Counted from the first letter of the stretch, positions 1 to 8,348 are shown. The stretch: DNA of 64,000 nucleotides from Micromonospora sp. DSM 45708 (GCF_039566955.1 NZ_CP154796.1:5146001-5210000), one strand, 5' to 3'. Notes: generated by a model from the sequence alone, not told the origin. A program made the numbers and translations.

Positions 1-836
1 GCGGCGTGCAGCGTGACGTGGAGCTCGTGCAGCGGCTGGTCGCCGTACCCGACCGGCCACCAGAGCGCCGGGTCGGGAACGGTGAGCGCCAGCACGGCGG
101 CGTGCTCCCCCGCCGGCACGGTGACCTCGGCGGTGACGCCGGCGACGTCGGCGCGTACGGTCAGCGGCTCGTCGCCGGCCCGCTCCAGGTCGACGTGCAG
201 CTCCACCCGGCCGACGCCGTCGTCCACGGTGACCAGCGGCCTTACCGACGCGAGCCGGGCGGTGGACCAGGCGTGCAGGGCGATCTCCTGCCAGATGCCG
301 GCGGTGACCACTGTCGGTCCCCAGTCCCAGCCGAAGTTGCAGGCGGTCTTGCGGATGAACTGGAACGGCTCCGGGTACGCGTTGGGCCGGTCGCCGAGCC
401 GGTCCCGGTGCGCCTCCGCGTAGCGGTACGGCGAGTCGAAGCGTACGGCCAGGGTGTTGTCGCCGGGACGCAGCAGCGACCGGACGTCGAACCGGTAGGA
501 ACGGTGCTGGTTCTCGGTGCGCCCGATCTGGGTGCCGTTCAGCGTCACGGTGGCCACCGTGTCCAGGCCGGCGCAGACCAGGTCGACCCGGTCGTCCTCA
601 CCCGGCTGCCACGGGAACGTGGTCTGGTAGACCCAGTCGGTGCGCCCGATCCAGAGCAGCCGGTTCTCGTTGTCGTCGAGGTACGGGTCGGGGATGAGAC
701 CGGCCGCGAGCAGGTCGGTGTGCACGCAACCGGGCACCGTGGCCGGCACCTCGGTCCCGGCGATCTCCGGCGGCACCTGCGGCCCGGACTCGGCCCGCAG
801 CGTCCAACCCTCGTGCAGCAGCGTGGGACGGCTCAC
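1..836 (-). CDS. Beta-mannosidase, glycoside hydrolase family 2 (5' part, cut by window edge)
   Basis: The gene starts at a GTG at 836 and runs off the left edge of the window, leaving about 278 N-terminal residues. The start overlaps the stop of the upstream permease (GTGA). The protein opens with the GH2 sugar-binding jelly-roll domain: a VPGCVHTDLLAAGLIPDPY stretch near residue 34, then NENRLLWIGRTDWVYQTTF. Near residue 162 is the FIRKTACNFGWDWGP signature typical of beta-mannosidases; an Ig-like GH2 domain follows. The catalytic TIM barrel with the two glutamates lies outside the window. No signal peptide is seen, so it should act in the cytoplasm on manno-oligosaccharides imported by the adjoining ABC transporter. 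The family call is confident; exact substrate is inference. Confidence 0.88.
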   Translation of the reverse strand, partial: MSRPTLLHEGWTLRAESGPQVPPEIAGTEVPATVPGCVHTDLLAAGLIPDPYLDDNENRLLWIGRTDWVYQTTFPWQPGEDDRVDLVCAGLDTVATVTLNGTQIGRTENQHRSYRFDVRSLLRPGDNTLAVRFDSPYRYAEAHRDRLGDRPNAYPEPFQFIRKTACNFGWDWGPTVVTAGIWQEIALHAWSTARLASVRPLVTVDDGVGRVELHVDLERAGDEPLTVRADVAGVTAEVTVPAGEHAAVLALTVPDPALWWPVGYGDQPLHELHVTLHA

Positions 837-1720
837 GACTTCACCGCGCCTTCCATGATTCCGCGGACGATCTGGCGTCCACCGATGAACAGCATGAGCA
901 GCAGGGGGATGGTGGCGATGAACGCGCCGGCCAGCACCCGCCGGTAGATCACGTAGTTGCCGCTGGCCAGGTCGGAGACCGCGACCATCGAGGTCGGGTA
1001 GTCGGTGCCGCTCAACGTGATCAGCGGCCACTGGAAGTCGTTCCAGGTGGCCACGAACGTGAGCAGGCCGAGCACCGCGAGGGCCGGGCGGATCGCGGGG
1101 AGCACGATCGTGGCGTACACCCGCATGGTGGTGGCGCCGTCGACCCGGGCCGACTCGACAAGCTCGTCCGGGACGGTGTTCACGATGAACTGTCGCATGT
1201 AGAACACGCCGAACGCGGTGACCAGACCGGGCGCGATGACCGCGAGCAGCGTGCCGTTCCAGCCCAGCTTGCCCATCACGATGTAGAGCGCGACGATGCC
1301 GAGCTGGTTCGGCACGGTCAGGGTGAGCACCACGAAGAGCATCAGCGCGCCGCTGCCCTTGAAGCGCAGCTTGGCGAACGCGAACCCGGCCAGCGAGCAG
1401 AAGAACAGCACCGAGGCGGTCACCACGGTCGAGACGATGACGCTGTTGACGAGCGAGGCGGCGAAGTAGACGTCCTGGAGCGAGAAGACCTCGTCGACGT
1501 TGGTCAGGAACTTGTCGCCCGGCACGATCGCCGGTGGCAGCTTCGCCAGCGCCTCGTCGTTGCTGGTGGCGATGACGAACATCCAGTAGAGCGGGAACGC
1601 GGCGAACAGCATGCTGACCGCGAGCAGCAGGTAGGTCCAGAGCCCGGCCGGTGTCTCCTGCGGGGCGCGGGCCATGGGCCGGCGCTTGCGCGGGGTCGGC
1701 GGGGAGGCAAGGGCCGTCAT
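833..1720 (-). CDS. Carbohydrate ABC transporter permease (MalG/UgpE type)
   Basis: This 295-aa inner-membrane permease is one half of the translocation channel of a CUT1-type sugar importer. A hydrophobic segment near residues 28-50 is followed by a periplasmic-type stretch and about five further helices. The EAA loop that contacts the ATPase is clear: ELVESARVDGATTMRVYATI near residues 185-205. ATG at 1720 overlaps the stop of the partner permease by 4 nt, and its own stop overlaps the GH2 start, so all three genes are translationally coupled. No ATPase gene is present in the window; such importers commonly share a MsiK-type ATPase encoded elsewhere. A start 16 codons later (MARAPQETP) is possible. 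Confidence 0.93.
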   Translation of the reverse strand: MTALASPPTPRKRRPMARAPQETPAGLWTYLLLAVSMLFAAFPLYWMFVIATSNDEALAKLPPAIVPGDKFLTNVDEVFSLQDVYFAASLVNSVIVSTVVTASVLFFCSLAGFAFAKLRFKGSGALMLFVVLTLTVPNQLGIVALYIVMGKLGWNGTLLAVIAPGLVTAFGVFYMRQFIVNTVPDELVESARVDGATTMRVYATIVLPAIRPALAVLGLLTFVATWNDFQWPLITLSGTDYPTSMVAVSDLASGNYVIYRRVLAGAFIATIPLLLMLFIGGRQIVRGIMEGAVKS

Positions 1721-2730
1721 CTACGCCCTCCGGAGAGTCGGTTCGTCAGCAGGTAGTTGATCCCGGCGACGACCAGGATGATCAGGAAGAGCGCCCAGGA
1801 CATGGCCGCGGCGTAGCCGAGGTTGAGGTCCTTCCAGCCGACCTTGTAGATGAGTTGGGCGATGGTCTGCCACTCGCCGTTCGGTCCGCCGGTGGCGGCC
1901 TGGGCGTTCGGGTCGAACAGCATCGGCTCGGTGAAGAGCTGGAGCCCGCCGATGGTGGAGAGGATCACGGTGAACACGACCACCGGCTGGATCATCGGCA
2001 CGGTGATGCGCCAGAGCTGCTTCCACTGGCCGGCGCCGTCGATCGCGGCGGCCTCGTAGACGTCACGCGGGATGGACTGCATGGCGGCCAGGTAGAGCAG
2101 GGCGTTGTAGCCGATCCACTTCCAGTTGACCATGGTGGCGATGGCGATCCAGGCGTGCAGCTTGTCGGCGCGCCAGTCGATCGGGTCGTCGCCGCCGCCG
2201 ATGCCGAGCAGGCCGAGCACCCAGTTCGCCATGCCGAAGTCGCGGGAGAAGAAGACGCTGAACACCATGGTCGACGCCACGATCGGCGTCACGTACGGCA
2301 GCAGCACGCCGACCCGCCACCAGGTCTGCGCCCGCAGTTGCCGGTTGAGCAGCGAGGCGACCAGCAGCGCGAGCAGCAGTTGCGGCACGGTGGAGAGCAG
2401 GAAGATGCCGAAGGTGTTGTAGAGCGCGTTCCAGAAGTCCTCGTCGGCGAGGAGGCGGCTGAAGTTCTCGACGCCGGCCCAGTAGGGCAGCGTCGGATCG
2501 TCCAGCCGGTAGTTGCGCAGCGAGACCACCGCGTTGAACAGCAGCGGGAACAGCCCGAACACGACGAAGAGCAGGAAGAACGGTGCGATCATCAGGTACG
2601 GCATGTAGCGCATGTCGAAGCGGTACAGCCGGTTGCGCCAGGTCAGCCGCCGGTCGTCGGCCCCGCGACGGCCGCGCTCCGGCGCGGGTCGGCGGCGCGG
2701 CGGCGCGGGCGCGGCACGGGTGCTGGACAT
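1717..2730 (-). CDS. Carbohydrate ABC transporter permease (MalF/UgpA type)
   Basis: This 337-aa permease is the MalF-like half of the importer channel. The first about 35 residues are Arg/Pro-rich and cytoplasmic. A first helix follows (YLMIAPFFLLFVVFGLFP), then five more. The EAA motif DVYEAAAIDGAGQWKQLWRI lies near residues 225-245. It is separated from the upstream binding-protein gene by 82 bp that contain a strong hairpin, and it overlaps the next permease by 4 nt. Substrate cannot be read from the permease; the downstream beta-mannosidase suggests mannosides. Confidence 0.93.
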   Translation of the reverse strand: MSSTRAAPAPPRRRPAPERGRRGADDRRLTWRNRLYRFDMRYMPYLMIAPFFLLFVVFGLFPLLFNAVVSLRNYRLDDPTLPYWAGVENFSRLLADEDFWNALYNTFGIFLLSTVPQLLLALLVASLLNRQLRAQTWWRVGVLLPYVTPIVASTMVFSVFFSRDFGMANWVLGLLGIGGGDDPIDWRADKLHAWIAIATMVNWKWIGYNALLYLAAMQSIPRDVYEAAAIDGAGQWKQLWRITVPMIQPVVVFTVILSTIGGLQLFTEPMLFDPNAQAATGGPNGEWQTIAQLIYKVGWKDLNLGYAAAMSWALFLIILVVAGINYLLTNRLSGGRR

Positions 2731-2771
2731 CGGATCACTCCTGAGCCGGGGAGGGTGGACGGGGTACGGCG

Positions 2772-2803
2772 GTGCCGGAGCGGGGTCGATTCCGCTCCGG
2801 CAC
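2772..2803 (-). terminator. Intercistronic hairpin between binding-protein and permease genes
   Basis: A perfect 12-bp stem (GTGCCGGAGCGG / CCGCTCCGGCAC) with an 8-nt loop sits 10 nt after the stop of the binding-protein gene and 42 nt before the permease start. No U-tract follows. In sugar ABC operons such hairpins usually act as partial terminators or protect the upstream mRNA, so the binding protein is made in excess over the permeases. The stem is seen; the role is inferred. Confidence 0.7.
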
Positions 2804-2812
2804 CTGTGTGTG

Positions 2813-4096
2813 TCAGGACTTGGCGGCCTTGTCGGCCTCCTTGACCGCCTCGGTCCAGGCGGCGTCGGGCTTCAGCGACTTGTTCTCCACCCGGCGGATG
2901 ACGTTCTCCACCGCGACCCGGGTCGGGCCGTTCTTCTTGCCCAGGTACTGCGGGGTGAGGCCCTGCGCCATCTTCGGGAAGATCTGGCCGACCGGGGCGT
3001 CGTTGAAGAACGGGTTCTTGAAGTCGGCGATGGCCGGGTCGGCGTAGAGCGCCGGCTGCGACGGCAGGTTGCCGACCTTCTTGAAGATCTCGATCTGCTG
3101 CTCCGGCGCGACCAGCCACTCCAGCAGCTTGTACGCCTCGTCGACGTGCTTGCCCTGCTTGGGGATGGTCAGGAACGAGCCACCCCAGTTGCCGCCGCCG
3201 CCGGGGACCGCGGCGATGTCCCACTTGCCCTGGGTGCCGGGCGCGGTGTCCTTGATGTGGCCGAGCATCCACGCCGGGCAGGCGAGCACCGCGAACGCGC
3301 CGCTGGTGAAGCCCTTGTCCCAGTCGGCCTGGAAGCTGACCAGGTTGGCGGAGAGCCCGGACTGGACGGCCTTGACCGTGTAGTCGAACGCGACCTTCGG
3401 GCCCTGCTCCATCTGGAGCTGCTCCTGGTCGTTGTAGAAGCCGACCTGCTGCTGCCCGAGGATCGGGTTGAACAGGTTCGTGCCGGCGTCGATGAACTTC
3501 TTCTTGGTCTTGCCGGTGTACTGCTGGCCGACCTCGAGGAACTTGTCCCAGGTGGGCCACAGCGCGGAGACCTGGTCGCGGTCGGTGGGCAGGCCGGCGG
3601 CCTTGAACAGGTCGGTGCGGTAGCACATGGCGAGGCCACCGACGTCGGTGCCGAGCCCGATCTGCGTCTTGCCGTCGGCGGACAGCGACTGCTTCCACTT
3701 CCAGGGCAGGTACTTGCTCTCGTACGATCCGGCGCCCTTGTCCAGCAGGTTGACGAACTTGTCGGACTGGCTGCGGAACTGGACCATGAAGCCCTCGTCG
3801 ATCGCCGCGATGTCCGGCGCGCCGTTGCCGGCGACGAGCTTCTTCTGGAGATCCTCGTGCTGGGCGTTGTACTCGCCCGAGTTGAGCTGGATCTTGACGT
3901 TCGGGTGGTCGGCCTCGTACTTGGCCTTGAGGTCCTGGAGGCCGAAGTCGCCCCAGAAGTTGATCTTCAAAGTGACCTGACCGTCGGCCGCGTCCGCGCC
4001 GCCGGTGGTGCTCTTGCCGCTACAGGCGGCGACCATGACCAGGCTGACGGCACCGACGGCGGCCGTGCGCGCCCAGTGCGTCCAGGACCGTTTCAT
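2813..4096 (-). CDS. Extracellular sugar-binding lipoprotein of ABC importer (family 1 solute-binding protein)
   Basis: A 427-aa solute-binding protein that captures the sugar outside the membrane and hands it to the two permeases encoded downstream. It begins MKRSWTHWARTAAVGAVSLV and has a lipobox VAAC near residue 24, so it should be a lipid-anchored lipoprotein. Family-1 features include the KINFWGDFG start of the mature fold, PDIAAIDEGFM near residue 90, and the FAVLACPAWMLGHIKD and GGSFLTIPKQGKHVDEAYKL stretches of the second lobe. ATG at 4096 is chosen because GGAGGA lies at 4101-4106 and because the signal peptide starts there; the frame stays open further upstream but that part reads as shadow sequence. 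It is the first gene of the operon, preceded by a good promoter. Confidence 0.93.
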   Translation of the reverse strand: MKRSWTHWARTAAVGAVSLVMVAACSGKSTTGGADAADGQVTLKINFWGDFGLQDLKAKYEADHPNVKIQLNSGEYNAQHEDLQKKLVAGNGAPDIAAIDEGFMVQFRSQSDKFVNLLDKGAGSYESKYLPWKWKQSLSADGKTQIGLGTDVGGLAMCYRTDLFKAAGLPTDRDQVSALWPTWDKFLEVGQQYTGKTKKKFIDAGTNLFNPILGQQQVGFYNDQEQLQMEQGPKVAFDYTVKAVQSGLSANLVSFQADWDKGFTSGAFAVLACPAWMLGHIKDTAPGTQGKWDIAAVPGGGGNWGGSFLTIPKQGKHVDEAYKLLEWLVAPEQQIEIFKKVGNLPSQPALYADPAIADFKNPFFNDAPVGQIFPKMAQGLTPQYLGKKNGPTRVAVENVIRRVENKSLKPDAAWTEAVKEADKAAKS

Positions 4097-4115
4097 GTCA
4101 TCCTCCGCGCCGAAT

Positions 4116-4127
4116 GGGAACGCTCCC
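4116..4127. promoter_or_regulatory. LacI-type palindrome in the leader of the sugar-import operon
   Basis: TGGGAACGCTCCC at 4115-4127 is a near-perfect dyad with a central CG, resembling the CebR-type operator TGGGAGCGCTCCCA known from streptomycete cello-oligosaccharide genes (12 of 14 positions with flanks). It lies between the promoter and the ribosome binding site of the binding-protein gene, where a bound repressor would block transcription. Related half sites (GGGAGCGC, GGAGCGCT) recur at 4240-4253, 4261-4274 and 4283-4297. The regulator is most simply the divergent LacI protein, but this is inference. Confidence 0.55.
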
Positions 4128-4166
4128 GAGATCGAGAGACGTTGACTGAACCGGATAAGTGAGGCC

Positions 4167-4195
4167 ACCGTACGGTTCGCTCTTTGCACTGTCAA
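4167..4195 (-). promoter_or_regulatory. Promoter of the sugar ABC/beta-mannosidase operon
   Basis: Reading leftwards: -35 TTGACA (4190-4195), a 17-bp spacer, and -10 TACGGT (4167-4172). The -10 is embedded in a perfect 10-bp palindrome ACCGTACGGT (4167-4176). A CTGAACCGGATAAGTGA motif lies just downstream (4146-4162). This is one of the cleanest vegetative promoters in the window; overlapping dyads suggest repression. Confidence 0.7.
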
Positions 4196-4326
4196 CGGCC
4201 GGTTAACAGCGAGGCCGTCCCGTAACCTTCGGGACCGGTTGGGAGCGCGACCATGCGTGGTGGAGCGCTTTCCGGAGCAGTTTCGGGAGCGCCGGGATGG
4301 TGGACAGCGAGCCGGATGCCCGTACG

Positions 4327-4360
4327 CTGAACCGCACAAGTGACCAACTGTGTGGTTCAG
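4327..4360. promoter_or_regulatory. 34-bp inverted repeat upstream of the LacI gene (candidate operator)
   Basis: CTGAACCGCACA and TGTGTGGTTCAG are 12-bp arms (11 of 12 pair) around a 10-nt centre, ending 118 bp before the regulator start. The left arm plus centre matches two other places: 4146-4162 near the operon promoter and 5495-5517 over the regulator stop codon. Three copies of one motif around a regulator gene suggest specific binding. The rest of the 4097-4478 gap holds GGGAGCGC half sites but no gene. Confidence 0.5.
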
Positions 4361-4478
4361 TCGCCGACGGGCCGCCGCGCCGACCGGACGACCGGCCCGG
4401 TGCAGTAGCGTCACTCCCCGCCGCCACCCGGCGGTCGGGAAGCGCCCGCGAGGGCCGGACAAGTGGAGGAACGCTTCG

Positions 4479-5498
4479 GTGAAGCGGCCGACCATCGCCG
4501 ACGTCGCCCGGCGCGCCGGGGTCTCCAAGGGCGCGGTGTCGTACGCGCTGAACGGGCAGCCCGGCGTCTCCGAGGCGACCCGCCAGCGCATCCTGGCCAT
4601 CGCCGCCGAGATCGGGTTCAGCCCGAGCAGCGCCGCGCGGGCGCTCTCCGGCGCCACCGCCAAGGCGGTCGGGCTGGCGCTGTGCCGGCCCGCCCGGATA
4701 CTGGGCATCGAACCGTTCTTCATGGAGCTGATCAGCGGCGTCGAGGCGGAACTCTCCGCCCGCTCGTACGCGCTCACGCTCCAGGTGGTCACCGACCAGG
4801 AGGCGGAGATCGCGGTCTACCGCCGGTGGTGGGCCGAGCGCCGGGTCGACGGCGTCTTCGTCTGCGACCTGCGCACCGACGACCGGCGGGTGCCCGCGCT
4901 GGAGGAGCTGCAACTGCCCGCCGTGATCATCGGCGGTCCCGGGCACACCGGCAGCCTGGCCAGCGTCTGGTCCGACGACGCGGCGGCCCTGGTCGAGACC
5001 GTCGAATACCTGGTCGCGCTCGGGCACCGGCGGATCGCCCGCGTCGGCGGGCTCCCCTCGCTGCTGCACACCGAGATCCGCACCGACGCGTTCACCGACG
5101 TGTGCCGGCGGCTCGGGCTGGACGAGGCGAGCACGGTCTGGTCCGACTACACCGGCGAGGAGGGCGCGCGGGCCACCCGCCGGCTGCTCAGCTCCGCCAA
5201 CCGCCCGACCGCGGTGATCTACGACAACGACGTGATGGCGATCGCCGGGCTGTCCGTGGCGCAGGAGATGGGGCTGGCCGTCCCCGGCGACCTCTCCATC
5301 GTCGCCTGGGACGACTCGCCGCTCTGCCAGCTCGTGCACCCGCCGCTGACCGCGCTGGGCCGGGACATCCCGGCGTACGGGTCGCACGCCGCCCGACAGC
5401 TCCTCGCCGTGATCGCCGGGGAGCCGGTGACCGAGTTGCAGGACGAGACCGCCCACCTGACCCCGCGCGGCAGCACCGCCCCGCCCCGTGCTCGCTGA
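4479..5498 (+). CDS. LacI-family transcriptional regulator of the divergent sugar operon
   Basis: A 339-aa repressor with an N-terminal LacI helix-turn-helix (PTIADVARRAGVSKGAVSYA, residues 4-23, then the hinge ALSGATAKAVGLAL) and a periplasmic-binding-protein-like effector domain (FMELISGVEAEL near residue 80; YDNDVMAIAGLSVAQEMGL near 248; SIVAWDDSPLCQLVHPPLTA near 275). GTG at 4479 is chosen because GGAGGA sits at 4465-4470 and the HTH starts five codons in; an upstream in-frame ATG would add an unrelated arginine-rich stretch. Its divergent position next to the importer makes it the likely local repressor, released by an imported oligosaccharide. Confidence 0.93.
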   Translation: MKRPTIADVARRAGVSKGAVSYALNGQPGVSEATRQRILAIAAEIGFSPSSAARALSGATAKAVGLALCRPARILGIEPFFMELISGVEAELSARSYALTLQVVTDQEAEIAVYRRWWAERRVDGVFVCDLRTDDRRVPALEELQLPAVIIGGPGHTGSLASVWSDDAAALVETVEYLVALGHRRIARVGGLPSLLHTEIRTDAFTDVCRRLGLDEASTVWSDYTGEEGARATRRLLSSANRPTAVIYDNDVMAIAGLSVAQEMGLAVPGDLSIVAWDDSPLCQLVHPPLTALGRDIPAYGSHAARQLLAVIAGEPVTELQDETAHLTPRGSTAPPRAR

Positions 5499-5517
5499 AC
5501 CGGTTAAGTCACCAACT
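5495..5517. promoter_or_regulatory. Third copy of the CTGAACCG..AAGT motif over the LacI stop codon
   Basis: CTGAACCGGTTAAGTCACC overlaps the TGA of the regulator gene (5496-5498) and fills the short gap to the convergent GGDEF-EAL gene. It shares the order CTGAACCG-n3-AAGT-(C/G)-A with 4146 and 4327 and contains an internal AACCGGTT palindrome. It may be an auxiliary operator for DNA looping. Confidence 0.4.
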
Positions 5518-8348
5518 CACCGGGACGCCGAGGGGAACTCCTCGAACCACGCCTCGACCCGCTCCGCGGTCGCCGGCCGGGCCAACGCGAAGCCCTGGCC
5601 GTACCGGCAGCCGGCCCGTCGGGCGCCGGCCACCTGACCGTCCGACTCCAGCCCCTCCACCACCACCTCCACGCCGAGCCGGTCGCCGAGGTTCGCCACC
5701 ACGTCGATCAGTGGACGCTGCCCGTCCCCACCCGGCGTCACCAGATGCGGGCCGACCTTGAGCAGGTCGATCGGCAACCGGCGGAGCTGGGCCAGCGAGG
5801 CGTGCTCGGCGCGGAAGTCGTCAAGCGCGGTGCGCACCCCGAGCGACCGCAGGCCGGCCAGCCGCGCCGTCACGGTGGACAGCTCCGCCCCCACCGCCGG
5901 CTCGGCCACCTCCACCACCAACCGTTCCGGCGGCACGTCGTACGCCGCCAACGCGGTCGCGGTCCGCGCCACGAAATCCGGCGCGCCCAGCTCCCGCGGC
6001 GTGACGTTGACCGCCATCCACAGCTCGCGGCCCCCCTCCGACCAGGCGGCGAGCTGCCGACAGGCCCGGTCCACCACCCACCGCCCGACCTCACCGAGCA
6101 GGTCGAGATCGGCCGCCACCGGCAGCAGTTCCGCCGGCAGCACCGTGCCCAGCGTCGGGCTGCGCCAGCGCAGCAGCGCCTCGGTGCCGACCGGCATCCG
6201 GTCGGCCAGCGCCACCACCGGCTGGTAGACCAGGTCCAGCTCCCCCCGGGCCACCGCGCCGGGCAGCTCCCGCTCCAGGTCGAGCCGGCGGACCAGTTGC
6301 TCCTCCAGGTAGGCGTCGTACCACTCGATCCGGTCCCGGCCGAGCTGCGCCGCCCGCCGCCGGGCCAGGTCGGCCTGGCGCAGCACGTCCTCCGGGTCGC
6401 CACCGGTCGTCTCGGCCAGCCCGACGCTGACCCGGACCCGGGTGACGCCCGCCGGCCGGGGATACGGCTCGGCGAGCGCCGTCAGCAGCCGCGTGCCCAG
6501 CGCGTACGCGGGCACCGGTCCGAGGTCGGTGAGCACGGCGAACCCGGTGTCGCCGACGCGGGCGACCAGGTCGTGCGGACCGCAACCGACGCGCAGCCGG
6601 TGCCCGACCTCGACCAGCACCGGCGCGTCCGGCGGCACCACCTCGTCGCCGTGCACGTCCACCAGGAGCAGCGCGCCGCCGCTGCGCAGGGGCAGCGCCC
6701 GCACCAGGTCGGCGCGGGTCAACGGCGCCGGCTCACCGCCGTCGTCGTCCGCGCCGATCAGCCGCCGCAGCCACGCCTCGCTGGCCGCGAGCCGCTCCAC
6801 CCGGCGGCGCTGGTCGGCGGCGGCGAGCAGCTCGCCCACCATGATCGGCGGAATGACCGACAGCCCCAGGGCCATCGCCGCCGGGGTGAACTCCCCCGCC
6901 GTGCCCAGGTGCACGCCGGCGGCCAGCGCGGCGATGCCGGCCGGCGCGGTGAGCCGGGGCCACGCGGCCGGCGCGGCCCCGTGGTGCGGTCGCTCCCCCG
7001 CCGAGGTACGCCGGGCGCCGGCGGCGATGAGCAGCGCGCCGGCCAGCACCGGCGGCGCGACGGCCGACAGGGCGCGGTCCGGGGCGTCGTACGCGAGCAG
7101 CGCCACGAGCAACGCCAGCCCGCCCAGCGTGAGACCGGCGCCGGCGTGGCAACGCGCGGCGCCCGGCCGACGCCGCCGTTCGGAGACCGCCGCCATGGCG
7201 AGCACGGCCAGCGCCACCGCCCCACCCACCGTGGCGACCCACGCGGCCGGCGGCACCGGGCCGGCGGGCAGCAGCATCCAGCCGGCGAAAGCCAGGCTGA
7301 CACCGAGCGCGAGCACGTCCACGGTGCGGCGCAGACGCTCCCGGCCGGGGAGCCGGGACCGGCCCGGCAGGCGGAGCAACGCGGCGGCGTGCAGCGGCGC
7401 GGTGAGAGCGAGCCCGACCAGCGCGACCGGCAGCCGGTGCGCCGGGTCGCTCAGCGGCAGCACCGCGACGGTGAGCCCGGCGACCAGGACGGCCGCGTCG
7501 AGAATCGCGGCGACCCGCCGGGACAGCGCCACCCGGCGGGCCTGCCGCCCGGTCGTGGTGCCCGGGACGGGTGGGCCCGCCCGGCCGGTCGCCTCGGCCC
7601 GGCCCGCGGCGGCCCGCTCCGCCGGCCCGGAGCCGCCCGCCCCCGGTACGCCGAGACAGGTCTTCGTCCGGCCCGCAACGGCGCGCGGCGCCGACGCCGG
7701 ATGGCCGGTGCCCGCCACGCCGTGCGGCGGCGACGCCGGATCGCCGGTGCCCGCCACGGCCTGGTGTACCGGGGCCAACGGGTCGACGCCCGACGCTCCA
7801 CGGAGCAGCCAGGCCGTGGCCGGGTCGGCGGAGCGCGGAATTGCACGCGGCGCGGACGCGGGATGGCCGGAGCCCGCAACGGCGTGCGGCGGCGACGCCG
7901 GATCGCCGGACGCCGGCCCGACGCGCGGCGTTGGATGACCGGTGCCCGCCACGCCGCGGCGCGTCCGGGCCGAGGGCAGCGGGCTTCGGGCCGAGACGGC
8001 GTGATGCGCCGGCGTGGGCGGCACACCCGCCAGCCAGGCGAGCCGGACGCAGGCGAGGGCGGAGGCGCCGGCGACGGCGAGCGCCGCCGCGGCGGGACCG
8101 GGCACGAAGCCGGCGACGCCCGCCAGCAGGAAGGACGTGCCGACGAGCGACACGGCGAGGTCGGGCAGGGGTGGCCACCGGCGGGGTCCGGCGGAGAGGA
8201 TGACGGGCACGGCGGTCGCCTTCGTGAGGGGGCACGGGGCGGTGCGGTTGCGGTGCGGCGTGCGGGGTCGGGCAGGCGCGGTCGCATCGGCGGGGACCGC
8301 TGCGGCCACGCCTAAGAACGATCCCGGAAGCGGCCGGTGACGGAACAT
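5517..8348 (-). CDS. Membrane GGDEF-EAL protein with degenerate catalytic motifs
   Basis: 943 residues as called. An N-terminal membrane block with about eight or more hydrophobic helices (residues about 65-510) is interrupted near 115-275 by a Pro/Ala/His repeat region. A GGDEF-like domain (about 545-685) and an EAL-like domain (about 690-940) follow. The GGDEF signature reads VGDTGF, so cyclase activity is not expected. The EAL keeps TEALLRW and VNVTPREL, but the DDFGTGYSSL loop is DDFRAEHASL and the KIDRSF segment is LKVGPHL, so phosphodiesterase activity is doubtful too. It may instead be a c-di-GMP sensor or scaffold; that is inference. The ATG at 8348 has no clear ribosome binding site and the first about 50 residues are low complexity, so the true start may be later. 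It converges on the LacI gene. Confidence 0.85.
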   Translation of the reverse strand: MFRHRPLPGSFLGVAAAVPADATAPARPRTPHRNRTAPCPLTKATAVPVILSAGPRRWPPLPDLAVSLVGTSFLLAGVAGFVPGPAAAALAVAGASALACVRLAWLAGVPPTPAHHAVSARSPLPSARTRRGVAGTGHPTPRVGPASGDPASPPHAVAGSGHPASAPRAIPRSADPATAWLLRGASGVDPLAPVHQAVAGTGDPASPPHGVAGTGHPASAPRAVAGRTKTCLGVPGAGGSGPAERAAAGRAEATGRAGPPVPGTTTGRQARRVALSRRVAAILDAAVLVAGLTVAVLPLSDPAHRLPVALVGLALTAPLHAAALLRLPGRSRLPGRERLRRTVDVLALGVSLAFAGWMLLPAGPVPPAAWVATVGGAVALAVLAMAAVSERRRRPGAARCHAGAGLTLGGLALLVALLAYDAPDRALSAVAPPVLAGALLIAAGARRTSAGERPHHGAAPAAWPRLTAPAGIAALAAGVHLGTAGEFTPAAMALGLSVIPPIMVGELLAAADQRRRVERLAASEAWLRRLIGADDDGGEPAPLTRADLVRALPLRSGGALLLVDVHGDEVVPPDAPVLVEVGHRLRVGCGPHDLVARVGDTGFAVLTDLGPVPAYALGTRLLTALAEPYPRPAGVTRVRVSVGLAETTGGDPEDVLRQADLARRRAAQLGRDRIEWYDAYLEEQLVRRLDLERELPGAVARGELDLVYQPVVALADRMPVGTEALLRWRSPTLGTVLPAELLPVAADLDLLGEVGRWVVDRACRQLAAWSEGGRELWMAVNVTPRELGAPDFVARTATALAAYDVPPERLVVEVAEPAVGAELSTVTARLAGLRSLGVRTALDDFRAEHASLAQLRRLPIDLLKVGPHLVTPGGDGQRPLIDVVANLGDRLGVEVVVEGLESDGQVAGARRAGCRYGQGFALARPATAERVEAWFEEFPSASR
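7683..7960. repeat. In-frame minisatellite of about 39-bp units inside the GGDEF-EAL gene
   Basis: Units close to GACGCCGGATSGCCGGTGCC recur at least five times, two of them separated by a longer unrelated block. On the coding strand they give 13-residue repeats such as VAGTGHPASAPRA and VAGTGDPASPPHG. Unit length is a multiple of three, so copy-number change keeps the frame. They lie between predicted membrane helices. Confidence 0.7.

Noticed and set aside
5745..8315. Long plus-strand frame opposite the GGDEF-EAL gene
   Set aside because: Antisense shadow; low-complexity product, no start signal, no family.
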